This document shows, one piece after another, positions 33,778 through 41,413 of a stretch of 64,000 bases of DNA (the first letter of the stretch is position 1; the number at the start of each line of letters is the position of its first letter). A model generated the notes under the pieces. That model was not told the origin of the DNA, searched no databases, and saw nothing but the letters and a program-made list of their open reading frames with translations. The translations under genes and the position numbers were made by a program. Origin of the DNA: AC-37 sp036389835 (GTDB taxonomy: Bacteria; Actinomycetota; Thermoleophilia; Solirubrobacterales; Thermoleophilaceae). The DNA lies in the NCBI GenBank assembly GCA_036389835.1, contig DASVWC010000053.1:12447-76446 (forward strand). The letters run 5' to 3'.

Positions 33778-34503
33778 TCACGACGCCGCCGCCGCCGGAC
33801 GGTCGCGCTCCACGATCTCGTCGAACGGACCGTCCGCGCGAACGGAGCCGCCGCCGAAGACGACGGCGCGGCGGCAGAGGGCGCGCAGCTCCGACAGGTC
33901 ATGGCCCGCGGCGACCACCACGCCGCCGCCGGCCACGATCGAGCCGGCGATCGAGAGCAGCCACCCGCGGGACTCGGCGTCGAGCGCCTCGTGGACCTCG
34001 TCGAGCAGCAGCACCTCGGGCCGCGCCTGCTCGGCCACGGCCAACCCCAGCCGCGCGCTCATCCCCATCGAGTAGCTCGACGCCGGACGGTCGAACGCGT
34101 CTCCGAGCCGGGCGCGCTCGGCGACCGCCGGCACCGCGCGGCGCGCGTCCGCGCGCGTCAGCCCGGCGAGGACTCCGAGCAGGACCGCGTTCTCGCGGCC
34201 CGTCAGCGGCGGCAGCAGCCCCGCTCGCACCGCCAGCAGCGAGCCGATCCGTCCGGCGACCTCCACGCGGCCCTCGTCGGGCGCGTACACCCCGGCCAGA
34301 GCGCGAAGGAAGGTCGTCTTCCCCGCCCCGTTCGGGCCGATCAGGGCGACGCTCTCGCCGCTCGCGACCTCGACCGTCACGCCGCGCAGCCCCCACGAGT
34401 GCGTGGAGCGGCGGCGCACGCGCGCCATCGCCGCCGTCATCGGCCGCCCCTGGCGGTCGAACTCGAAGCGGATTCCGAGGTCGATGGCGCGGACGTGGGG
34501 CAC
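33778..34503 (-). CDS. Polysaccharide ABC exporter, ATPase subunit (Wzt/TagH-like)
   Basis: A 241-residue ABC ATPase. Walker A is GPNGAGKTT, the signature region is SYSMGMSARL as in Wzt/TagH/RfbB-type exporters, Walker B is VLLLDEVHEALD, and the H-loop is AAGHD. Short GRIGSLLAVRAGLLP matches the conserved segment of polysaccharide exporters. It lacks the extra C-terminal carbohydrate-binding domain of some Wzt proteins. The GTG start at 34503 lies two bases after the permease stop, so the pair is one operon. With the glycosyltransferases on the other strand, it probably exports a surface polysaccharide or teichoic-acid-like polymer. Confidence 0.9.
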   Translation of the reverse strand: MPHVRAIDLGIRFEFDRQGRPMTAAMARVRRRSTHSWGLRGVTVEVASGESVALIGPNGAGKTTFLRALAGVYAPDEGRVEVAGRIGSLLAVRAGLLPPLTGRENAVLLGVLAGLTRADARRAVPAVAERARLGDAFDRPASSYSMGMSARLGLAVAEQARPEVLLLDEVHEALDAESRGWLLSIAGSIVAGGGVVVAAGHDLSELRALCRRAVVFGGGSVRADGPFDEIVERDRPAAAAS

Positions 34504-34505
34504 GA

Positions 34506-35273
34506 CTACGCGACCTTCGCCAGCTGCGCCTGATCGCGGCGGAAGACGGGCACGAAGATCGCCGCGACGACCGCGGCGACGGCGAGCGGCCAGAGCAGCT
34601 TCCAGGCCTCCGGCGCGCGACCGTAGAGGAGGGCGTCGCGGTAGGCCTCGAACACGCCGGTCAGCGGGTTCAGGCGCACGAGACCCTCGCCATCGCCGGA
34701 GATCTGATCGAGGGCGACGAGGCCCGGCGCCACGAAGAACAGCGTGCGCACGACGCTGACGACGAACGGGGTCATGTCGCGCGCCCACACCGCGAGCAGC
34801 GTCGCCGGGTACGCGACCGCCACCGCCAGTGCGAGGTTCACACCGACGACGACCGGAAGCCATAGCGTCGCCGCGGTCGGGGCGACGCCGTACGCGGCCA
34901 TCATGATCGCGAGCAGAAGCAGGCTCGCCGCGAACGCCGCGGCCTCGGTGATCACGGAGGCCAGGGGAATCAGCGTGCGCGGAAAGGCCATGTTCGTGAT
35001 GATCGGCGCGCGCATCCGCACCGAGTCCATCGCGTTGAGGACCGACATCATCAGGAGCTGGAACGGCACGACCGCGCAGGCGAGGCTCAAGCCGGTCGCG
35101 CGGCCGGGCTCGTCGAGCACGGCGCTCACCAGGATCAGGTAGACGCCGACCAGCGCGAACGGGTCGACCAGCCACTTGACCAATCGCCACGGCCCGCGCC
35201 CGTAGCGGGCGCGAAGATCGGATGCGCTCAGCGTCACGAGGATCTCGGCCGCGCCCGGCAATAGCCGCATCAT
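34506..35273 (-). CDS. Polysaccharide ABC exporter, permease subunit (Wzm/TagG-like)
   Basis: A 255-residue ABC-2-type membrane protein with about six transmembrane helices. LSASDLRARYGRGPWRLVKWLVDPF at the N-terminus is the amphipathic entry region typical of Wzm/TagG, and LNPLTGVFEAYRDALLYG is the conserved segment before the last helix. Two adjacent ATG codons (35273 and 35270) are possible starts. The upstream gap to the divergent GT2 gene is only 15 bases, so the two promoters overlap. Confidence 0.9.
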   Translation of the reverse strand: MMRLLPGAAEILVTLSASDLRARYGRGPWRLVKWLVDPFALVGVYLILVSAVLDEPGRATGLSLACAVVPFQLLMMSVLNAMDSVRMRAPIITNMAFPRTLIPLASVITEAAAFAASLLLLAIMMAAYGVAPTAATLWLPVVVGVNLALAVAVAYPATLLAVWARDMTPFVVSVVRTLFFVAPGLVALDQISGDGEGLVRLNPLTGVFEAYRDALLYGRAPEAWKLLWPLAVAAVVAAIFVPVFRRDQAQLAKVA

Positions 35274-35276
35274 AGG

Positions 35277-35282
35277 TAGCTT
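35277..35282 (+). promoter_or_regulatory. -10 box TAGCTT for a leaderless GT2 mRNA
   Basis: TAGCTT fits TANNNT and ends six bases before the GTG at 35289. It lies in the 15-base gap between two divergent genes, leaving no room for a longer leader. Confidence 0.45.
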
Positions 35283-35288
35283 TCGCCG

Positions 35289-36047
35289 GTGCTCTGCGTC
35301 CCCTCCCGCGGTCCGTCGGTGCTCGCGCGTACGCGCGTCCGCCTGCTCGCGCTGCTCCAGGAGCGCGACGAGATCGACCAGCTCCCCGGCTGGCTCGCGA
35401 ACGTGACGCCTCACGTCGACGGGATCGTCGCCCTCGACGACGGCTCGACGGATGGATCCGCCGAGCTGCTCGCGCGGAGGCCGGAGGTGGTGGAACTGAT
35501 CCGCGTTCCCTCGAGCCGGATGCGATGGGACGAGGCCGGCAACCACCGCAGGCTCGTCGCGGCCGCGCTCCGGCACGGGGCGGATTGGCTGGTCGCACTC
35601 GACGCGGACGAGCGCGTGGAGCGCGACTTCCGCGCTCGCGCGGAGCGGGTCATCCGGCGCGGCCGGATGCTCGGCTTCGACGCGTACTCCCTGCGCCTCT
35701 GCGACCTGTGGGACTCGCCCGACCGGTTCCGAACGGATGGCATCTGGGGCGGCAAGCGAGTCGCGCGGCTGTTCCGCGCCCGTCCCGACCACGCTTTCGA
35801 GCCGCGACCGCTTCACGCCCTCAAGGCGCCCGAGCAGGGCCGCGTCCTGGGGCGATGGCCGGCCGCGGACCTGCGGATCTACCACCTGGGGATGCTCCGC
35901 CCCGAGGACCGCGCGGCGCGGAGGAGGCGCTACGAGCGGCTCGATCCCGGCGCGCTGCACCAGCCGCGCGAGGGATACGCCTACCTCACCGACGAGACCG
36001 GCCTGCGGGTGCGCGCCGTCCACCCGGCGCGCGGATTCGTCGAGTGA
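35289..36047 (+). CDS. Glycosyltransferase family 2
   Basis: A 252-residue GT-A-fold glycosyltransferase. LDDGSTDGSAELL is the nucleotide-sugar binding loop, and VALDADERV gives the metal-binding DxD at about residue 100. WDEAGNHRRLVAAAL lies between. The C-terminal part (LFRARPDHAFEPRPLHALKAP) resembles GT2 enzymes of the LPS core or teichoic type. No transmembrane segment is present. It is first in an operon with the deacetylase fusion and another GT2 (stop-start overlaps), opposite the polysaccharide exporter, so a role in building the exported polymer is likely. Confidence 0.87.
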   Translation: MLCVPSRGPSVLARTRVRLLALLQERDEIDQLPGWLANVTPHVDGIVALDDGSTDGSAELLARRPEVVELIRVPSSRMRWDEAGNHRRLVAAALRHGADWLVALDADERVERDFRARAERVIRRGRMLGFDAYSLRLCDLWDSPDRFRTDGIWGGKRVARLFRARPDHAFEPRPLHALKAPEQGRVLGRWPAADLRIYHLGMLRPEDRAARRRRYERLDPGALHQPREGYAYLTDETGLRVRAVHPARGFVE

Positions 36048-37234
36048 AGCGCCGCCTTGCGAGGGTCGTCGAGGCACGCATGCCGGCGCGCGTGTACCTG
36101 ACGTTCGACGATGGACCGGACCCCGAGTGGACGCCGCGCGTGACGGCGGAGCTCGCGCGCGTCGGGGCGCGCGCCACGTTCTTCGTCATCGGCGAGCGCG
36201 CGCTGGAGCACCCTGAGATCGTCCGCTTCCTGCACGCGGAGGGACACGAGGTCGCCCTCCACTGCATGCGCCACGTGCGTCATACCGACACGACGCGAGG
36301 CGTGGTCGAACGCGACACGCGCGACGGGCTCGAGGTGCTCGACGGCCTCGGGATCCGCCCGCGCCGCTGGCGGCCACCCGCCGGAGCCCTCGCTCCGTTC
36401 ACCAGGGCGGTGGCTCGCCGCCACCGCCTGCGCCTGGCGGGATGGTCCGCGGATCCGCGCGACTGGTCCGGCGAGCCCTCCGGCGTGCTGCTCGCCCGTG
36501 TCGCCGGCGAGCTGCACCCGGGCGCGGTCGTCGTCATGCACGACGGCCTCGGCCCGGGCGCGACCCGCGCCGATTGCTCGCAGACCGTCGAGTTGATCGA
36601 ACCGCTCGTCGGCCAACTGCGCCAGCGTGGCTGGCACCCGGCCGCGCTCGACGAGAGGACGCTTCGCCGGCGCGCCGTCGATCGCGCGCTGCGGCCACTC
36701 GCGGCCGTCCCGCGCGCGGACGGCGGCGCCGACGTGGCGGTGGTCGCCGAGGCCGAGCTCGGCGAGGCCGAGCTCGCCGAGCTGAGCGCGCTGCTCGCGC
36801 AATCGATGACCCGGCTCGGGGCGGAGTACGCGCAACGGCCGTGGCGCCGCGTGCGACCCGAGTTCCGCGTGCTTGCCCGCGTCGACGGCTCGATCGTCGG
36901 GCAGGTCTCCGTCTTCCGGATCGGCACGCGACCGCCGCGCCGGCTCTACGGACTGGGCGACAACGCCGTGCTCCGCCCGTGGCGCGGCCGCGGCATCGCC
37001 AGGCGGCTGGTCGCGACGGCCATCGAAGAGGCCTGGAGGCGGGGGGCCGAGGTCGTCGTCGGCGACACCGTCGCCCTACGCCGTGAGGGCCAGTCGCTCG
37101 GCTTCGCCCCGGTACCGCGCTTCCGCTTCTACTACGAGCGCGACGGCTGCTGCCGCTGGCACCCCAACTGGATGGCCGCGATCCGTCATCCGGAGCCGCG
37201 CGCGCGGCTCGAGCTGGAGGAGGCCGACTTCTGA
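36044..37234 (+). CDS. Polysaccharide deacetylase (NodB)-GNAT acyltransferase fusion
   Basis: A 396-residue two-domain enzyme. Residues about 15-200 are a NodB/CE4 deacetylase: TFDDGPDPEW with catalytic and metal Asp at 22-23, then an H-x-x-x-H-like ALHCMRH, WRPPAGA, and VVVMHDG. From about 235 a GNAT-fold domain follows (RPEFRVLARVDGSIVGQVSV, then LRPWRGRGIARRLVATAIEEA with the acetyl/acyl-CoA loop). Deacetylation of an N-acetyl sugar followed by N-acylation is what NodB plus NodA do for Nod factors. Here the two activities may be joined. The GTG start overlaps the preceding GT2 stop (GTGA). The acyl donor and sugar are unknown. Confidence 0.85.
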   Translation: MKRRLARVVEARMPARVYLTFDDGPDPEWTPRVTAELARVGARATFFVIGERALEHPEIVRFLHAEGHEVALHCMRHVRHTDTTRGVVERDTRDGLEVLDGLGIRPRRWRPPAGALAPFTRAVARRHRLRLAGWSADPRDWSGEPSGVLLARVAGELHPGAVVVMHDGLGPGATRADCSQTVELIEPLVGQLRQRGWHPAALDERTLRRRAVDRALRPLAAVPRADGGADVAVVAEAELGEAELAELSALLAQSMTRLGAEYAQRPWRRVRPEFRVLARVDGSIVGQVSVFRIGTRPPRRLYGLGDNAVLRPWRGRGIARRLVATAIEEAWRRGAEVVVGDTVALRREGQSLGFAPVPRFRFYYERDGCCRWHPNWMAAIRHPEPRARLELEEADF

Positions 37235-37251
37235 CGCCGAGCTGCTCGATA

Positions 37252-38274
37252 GTGGTGCCGACCCACCGCCGGCCCGCGCGGCTCCGCGAGTGCCTCGCCG
37301 CGCTCGCCGCGCTCGACTATCCGCGCGACCGGCTGGAGGCGATCGTCGTCGGCGACGTGGGCGAAGAGCCGATCGAGCCGATCCTCGACGAGGTCCGCGG
37401 CCGGCTCGAGGTCGCGTTCCTCCCGCACGAGGTACTGCTTCCTGCGGCGCGCCGGAACGCCGGCGCGCGGCGTGCGCGCGGCGAGCTCGTGGCCTTCGTC
37501 GACGACGACTGCCGGCCCGCTCGCGACTGGCTTCGGCTGCTGGTGGAGGCGCGCGTCGATCCAGGCGAGGCGCTCGGCGGCCACACGCTGAGCACGCTCA
37601 CCGACAACCCGTACGCCGAGGCGAGCCAGCTCATCATCAACATCGGCTACCGCCAGAACGGCGACGAGCCGAACGCGGCCCGCTTCTTCACCACCGACAA
37701 CCTCGTCGTGCCGCGCGCACGCTTCCTGGAGCTCGGCGGATTCGACGAGACGTTCTGGACGGCGGAGGACCGCGAGTTCAGCGATCGCTGGCTCGCTCGC
37801 GGCTGGCGGATGCGCTACGTCCCGGAGGCGACCGTCTGGCATGCACACCCGATCGGGCTGCGCGGGTTCGTGAGCCGCAACTGGCACTACGGGCGCGGTG
37901 CGCAGCGTTTCTGGCGCAAGCGCGCGCAGGCGGGCCGCGAGCCGTTCCGGCCCGATCTCCGCTTCTACGCGACCGTCGCCGGCGCGCCGTTCCGCCAGCG
38001 CACGATGCGCGGCCGGATCGCGTTGCTTCTGCTCACCTGGCACGTGCTCAACACCGCCGGCTTCGTCTACGAGGCCGTGCTGGCCCGCCTCGGACGCTCG
38101 CCGCTCGTCGCGATCGCGGTCCCGTACTCAGCGGAGAGCCCCGGACGGGGCGGCGGCGCGGCGCGACCCGCCGACGGCCACGCCGGCGGCCCGGGCCAGC
38201 ACGCCGGCCGCGACGATCGGCGCGAGCCTGTGGGTGCGAACGTCGAGGGCCGGGGAGCGGCGCGCGCGCCGTAG
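37252..38274 (+). CDS. Glycosyltransferase family 2
   Basis: A GT2 enzyme of about 340 residues with VVPTHRRPARLRECLAAL, VAFVDDDCRPARDWL (DxD-type motif) and GGFDETFWTAEDREFSDRWL, the acceptor-side ED motif. A hydrophobic helix near 265-290 (IALLLLTWHVLNTAGFVYEAVL) may attach it to the membrane. GTG 37252 is the first usual start, but it cuts into the first beta strand. A CTG at 37231 overlaps the previous stop as CTGA and would restore a normal LTPSCSIVVPTHRRP N-terminus, so the true start may be CTG. Its last 50 codons run antisense to the end of the convergent GT2 gene and look low in complexity. Confidence 0.85.
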   Translation: MVPTHRRPARLRECLAALAALDYPRDRLEAIVVGDVGEEPIEPILDEVRGRLEVAFLPHEVLLPAARRNAGARRARGELVAFVDDDCRPARDWLRLLVEARVDPGEALGGHTLSTLTDNPYAEASQLIINIGYRQNGDEPNAARFFTTDNLVVPRARFLELGGFDETFWTAEDREFSDRWLARGWRMRYVPEATVWHAHPIGLRGFVSRNWHYGRGAQRFWRKRAQAGREPFRPDLRFYATVAGAPFRQRTMRGRIALLLLTWHVLNTAGFVYEAVLARLGRSPLVAIAVPYSAESPGRGGGAARPADGHAGGPGQHAGRDDRREPVGANVEGRGAARAP

Positions 38275-38982
38275 GCCGCGCGGGGCCTCGAGGAGCGCCT
38301 GCAGCGCAGCGCGGCGGCGGCGCTCCGGCAAGATGCGCCCGCGCCGGCGTCCGCGGGCGAACTGATCGGCGAGGAGCCCCGCGAAGGTCGGCGCGTAGGC
38401 CTGCTCGGTGACGACCTCGCGCGCCAGCTCTATGTCGATTCCGGCGGCGACCAGGCGCGCGTTCACGGCGGTGTCCTCGCCGATCTCGCGATCCTCGGGG
38501 AAGGGCCCGTGCGCCTCCAGCGAAGACCGGGAGTAGGACACCCCGTAGCGCAGCCGGACCGGCGTGTCGATCCCCGGCAGGCGATAGCCATGCGTGACGA
38601 CACAGCCCGCGACCGCGGGCAGCCGCGCGCCGCGCGGGACGATCGCCGACGCGACGGCCTGTGCCCCGCGGCGGTGGCGGTCGAGCCTGCCCGCCACCCA
38701 GCCCGGACGGGCGCGCGCGTCGCCGGACAGGAACGCGACGTACGGCGCCCTCGTCGCCGCGACGCCCGCGTTGCGGGCCGCACCGGGGAGACGCCGCTCC
38801 GCCGACGCGGTCACGCGGACGTCCGGTCGCTCGCGCGCGAGCAGGCGGGCGGCCTCGCCGGAGCCCGAGTGCGAGACCACCAGCTCCACCGGGCCACCCT
38901 GCGCGAGCACCGAGTCGACCGCGTCGAGAATGGTCTCGTCGTTGCGATACGAGAGCACCACGATCGCGAGCTCTGCGGACAT
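38128..38982 (-). CDS. Glycosyltransferase family 2 (convergent)
   Basis: A 284-residue GT2-like protein. LAIVVLSYRNDETILDAVDSVL opens the GT-A fold, and LPGAARNAGVAATRAPYVAFLSGDARARPGW holds the metal site, where the usual Asp-Asp-Asp is reduced to Ser-Gly-Asp. IGEDTAVNARL fits the acceptor-side ED motif. The Arg-rich C-terminal region may contact the membrane. The ATG at 38982 is chosen because it directly precedes the first strand; the frame continues upstream to 39069 without support. Its 3' end overlaps the opposing GT2 gene by 147 bases. Confidence 0.82.
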   Translation of the reverse strand: MSAELAIVVLSYRNDETILDAVDSVLAQGGPVELVVSHSGSGEAARLLARERPDVRVTASAERRLPGAARNAGVAATRAPYVAFLSGDARARPGWVAGRLDRHRRGAQAVASAIVPRGARLPAVAGCVVTHGYRLPGIDTPVRLRYGVSYSRSSLEAHGPFPEDREIGEDTAVNARLVAAGIDIELAREVVTEQAYAPTFAGLLADQFARGRRRGRILPERRRRAALQALLEAPRGLRRARRSPALDVRTHRLAPIVAAGVLARAAGVAVGGSRRAAAPSGALR

Positions 38983-38991
38983 CGGCGGCAC

Positions 38992-39009
38992 ATATAGCGG
39001 ACGTATACT
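38992..39009. promoter_or_regulatory. AT-rich divergent promoter region with TATACT
   Basis: Between the leftward GT2 and the rightward membrane glycosyltransferase, the DNA becomes AT-rich for this genome. TATACT at 39004-39009 is one base from the consensus -10 for rightward transcription, with an in-frame TTG seven bases later at 39017. CTATAT on the other strand may serve the leftward gene. Confidence 0.45.
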
Positions 39010-39067
39010 CGCGCGCTTGCGCCTGACCGCGATCGTGCCGGCGGCGGCCGCCGTGCCGGCCGGAATC

Positions 39068-40447
39068 ATGGCGCACCTGACCGCCCGGAGCCAACTTCGG
39101 GCCGCGGCGGCGGTCGCGGCGGGGACCGCCGTGGTCTGGCTCGTGCTGGGCCGCGGCTACCTCGGCTACGACACGGAATGGGCGCTGGTCTGGGGCGGCC
39201 AGCTCGCCGGCGGCGAGCTCCCGGACTACTCCGCCGTGCTGATCACGCCCACGCCGCACCCGCTCGCGAACGCCGTCGGCGCGCTGCTCTCGCCGCTCGG
39301 CGACGCGCGCCCCACGATCCTCCTGGTCGCGCACGCGGCCGCCCTCGTCACGCTCGCCTACCAGCTCTTCGAGCTCGGCCGGGTGCTGATCGCGTGGCCG
39401 GTGGGCGCGCTCGCCGCCGCGCTGGTGCTCACCCGCCCGGCGCTCGTCGAGCAGACCCTCTACGCGTCGCCCGACGTCTTTTTCCTCGCTCTGGTCGCGT
39501 CCGCGGCCGCCGCCGAGGCGCGGCGGCCGCGGCGCGGGGCCTCGGTGCTCGTGCTGCTGGGTCTGGCCGGCCTCCTGCGGCCCGAGGGCTGGCTCCTGGC
39601 GGCCGCCTACACCGTCTATCTGCTCGCCGCCTCGGACCGCCGCCGCCGGCCGCGCCTGGTCGCGCTCGGCGCTGCCGCGCCGGTGGTCTGGGCGCTCGCG
39701 GACCTGATCGTCACCGGCGATCCGTTCTACTCCCGTCACAGCACGGTGCAGATCACGACCGCGCTCAACCCTGGAGGCCGGAGCGGCCCCTCCGGCCTCG
39801 CCGCTCTGCCGGACCACCTGCGCGACGCGCTCACGGGTCCGGTCGCCGTGTTCGGCGTCGCCGGGCTCGTGAGCGGACTCTGGTTCCTGCGCCGGCGCGT
39901 GCTGCTCCCCGCCGCGATCTGCGGCCTCGGCATGGGCGCGTTCCTCGCCCTTGGCCTCGCCGACGTGCCGCGCCTCACGCGCTACGCGATGCTGCCGGCC
40001 TCGATGCTCGTGCTGTTCTGCGGCGTGACCGCGTTCGGATGGCTCGGGGTCGAGTCGCGGCCGCGCCTGCGGCGGGTGTGGATCCTCGCGGCGCTCGCCG
40101 TGCCCGCCGTCCTGATCCCGAGCCTGCGCGACGACCTCCAGCGCATCGACCGGGTCGCCGAGCTCAGCCACCGCGCCGGCGAGTCGGTGCGCGATCTCGA
40201 CCGGCTCGCCGAGACGCCGGCCGTGCGCGCGGCCTCGCGGCGCTGCCGCGCGGTCTTCGTCGCGACCTTCGGCTACCGCCCCCAGGTGGCGCTCGCGCTC
40301 GACCGCGAGCCGAAGGAGATCCTGGTCGACGTGCCCGATCCGCCCGCCCGCGGCCTCGCGATCCTGCCGGTCGGGACGCTCCGGCCGCGCGGATTCGAGC
40401 CCGTCGCCGCCTCGCGGCTCTGGACCGTCACCGAGCGCTGCCCGTAG
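39068..40447 (+). CDS. Multi-spanning membrane glycosyltransferase-like protein
   Basis: A 459-residue protein with about nine transmembrane helices followed by a soluble C-terminal part from about residue 345. GYLGYDTEWALVWGGQLA after the first helix fits the periplasmic acidic loop of GT-C (GT39/GT87-like) transferases, which use a polyprenyl-phosphate sugar; LLRPEGWLLAAAYTVYLL is also typical. It probably adds a sugar outside the membrane. ATG 39068 begins at the first clear helix. A TTG at 39017 in the same frame, seven bases after TATACT, would add 17 residues and is a real alternative. Confidence 0.78.
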   Translation: MAHLTARSQLRAAAAVAAGTAVVWLVLGRGYLGYDTEWALVWGGQLAGGELPDYSAVLITPTPHPLANAVGALLSPLGDARPTILLVAHAAALVTLAYQLFELGRVLIAWPVGALAAALVLTRPALVEQTLYASPDVFFLALVASAAAAEARRPRRGASVLVLLGLAGLLRPEGWLLAAAYTVYLLAASDRRRRPRLVALGAAAPVVWALADLIVTGDPFYSRHSTVQITTALNPGGRSGPSGLAALPDHLRDALTGPVAVFGVAGLVSGLWFLRRRVLLPAAICGLGMGAFLALGLADVPRLTRYAMLPASMLVLFCGVTAFGWLGVESRPRLRRVWILAALAVPAVLIPSLRDDLQRIDRVAELSHRAGESVRDLDRLAETPAVRAASRRCRAVFVATFGYRPQVALALDREPKEILVDVPDPPARGLAILPVGTLRPRGFEPVAASRLWTVTERCP

Positions 40448-40514
40448 CGGGTCCCGTGGCCCATCCCGGGTCGCCCGCATGTTGCCACGCCCGGTCGCGA
40501 TCCTCCAAGCTGCG

Positions 40515-40526
40515 GCCGGATCCGGC
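40515..40526. promoter_or_regulatory. 12-bp palindrome upstream of the dehydratase pair
   Basis: GCCGGATCCGGC is a perfect palindrome four bases before the GTG at 40531. It may be an operator or a small hairpin limiting initiation. Confidence 0.3.
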
Positions 40527-40530
40527 GCCT

Positions 40531-40983
40531 GTGACGACGACCTTCGGAAAGCCGACGCCCCTCGACGTGCGCGACGCGGTGGTCGCGCAGTTCGAGATCA
40601 CCCGTGACGCGGTCCGGGCGTACGCCGACGTCGTCGGTCACCGCGAGGCGGTCTACCGCGACCCCGAGGCGGCGCGGCGCGCGGGCTACCCGGACCTGGT
40701 CGCGCCGCCCATGTTCGCGGCCGTGTACGCCGCGCCGGCCGTCTGGCCCGCCATGGCGGAGGCCGTCGGCACGGGGATGGAGGGCGTGCTCCACGGCGCG
40801 CAGGAGTTCCGGTGGAGCGGCCTCGCGTTCGCCGGCGACGCGATCACGACCGAGGCGCGCGCCGTCGAGCGCACCGAGGCGGGCGGGCTCGCCTTTCACG
40901 TGGTCGAGTCGATCTCGTCGAACGCCGCCGGCGAGGAGCTCGTGCGCGGGCGCTGGATGGCGATCAGGCGCGAGCGCCCGTGA
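40531..40983 (+). CDS. MaoC/FAS1-type hotdog dehydratase-like subunit A
   Basis: A 150-residue hotdog protein of the FAS1-dehydratase N-terminal type (HadA-like). EITRDAVRAYADVVGHREAVYRDPEAARRAGYPDLVAPPMF is the family's opening helix and loop. GVLHGAQEFRWSGLAFAGDAIT holds the central hotdog helix and next strand. The hydratase His-Asp motif is not obvious here and is found in the partner encoded next, matching HadA/HadB dimers that dehydrate 3-hydroxyacyl-ACP. The stop overlaps the next start (GTGA). It begins the biosynthetic block, so it could act on the cluster's acyl-ACP chain. Confidence 0.82.
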   Translation: MTTTFGKPTPLDVRDAVVAQFEITRDAVRAYADVVGHREAVYRDPEAARRAGYPDLVAPPMFAAVYAAPAVWPAMAEAVGTGMEGVLHGAQEFRWSGLAFAGDAITTEARAVERTEAGGLAFHVVESISSNAAGEELVRGRWMAIRRERP

Positions 40984-41375
40984 GGGCCGGCGACGCGATC
41001 GGCCCGGAGCGGATCGTCCCGGCCGCGGACGTGCCGCGCCGCTACGCCGAGGTCTCGGGCGACTTCAACCCCGTGCACCTCGATCCGGAGTACGCCGAGG
41101 CGGCCGGGCTCCCCGGCGTGATCCTGCACGGCCTGTGGACCATGGCGCAGCTCGCGCGAGTCGACCTCGCGGCGGCCGGGGGCGACCCCGCCCGGCTCGA
41201 GCGGCTGTCGGTCGAGTTCCGCAGCGCGGGCCTCCCGGAGCGGGAGATCGCGGTCGCGGCGACGGTGAGGGACGTGCGCGACGGCCGGGCGCTGGTCGAG
41301 CACGACGTCCGGCAGGACCGGCGCCGGCTCGTGCGTCGCGCGCGCGCCGAGATCGCGCTGGACCCCGGCGCCTGA
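40980..41375 (+). CDS. MaoC-type dehydratase-like subunit B
   Basis: A 131-residue MaoC-family hotdog protein. SGDFNPVHLDPEYAEAAGLPGVILHG contains the hydratase motif with catalytic Asp and His (D-F-N-P-V-H). It should form the active subunit with the 40531 protein, acting as a HadB-like (3R)-hydroxyacyl-ACP dehydratase. The GTG at 40980 overlaps the upstream stop, so the two are made together in equal amounts. Confidence 0.87.
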   Translation: MRAGDAIGPERIVPAADVPRRYAEVSGDFNPVHLDPEYAEAAGLPGVILHGLWTMAQLARVDLAAAGGDPARLERLSVEFRSAGLPEREIAVAATVRDVRDGRALVEHDVRQDRRRLVRRARAEIALDPGA

Positions 41376-41401
41376 CCGGCCGGCGCGCCCGCACCGTCCG
41401 C

Positions 41402-41407
41402 TACGGT
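41402..41407 (+). promoter_or_regulatory. -10 box TACGGT for a leaderless amidase mRNA
   Basis: TACGGT fits TANNNT and ends exactly six bases before the ATG at 41414. This suggests the amidase is transcribed separately from the dehydratase pair. Confidence 0.45.
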
Positions 41408-41413
41408 CGCCCC

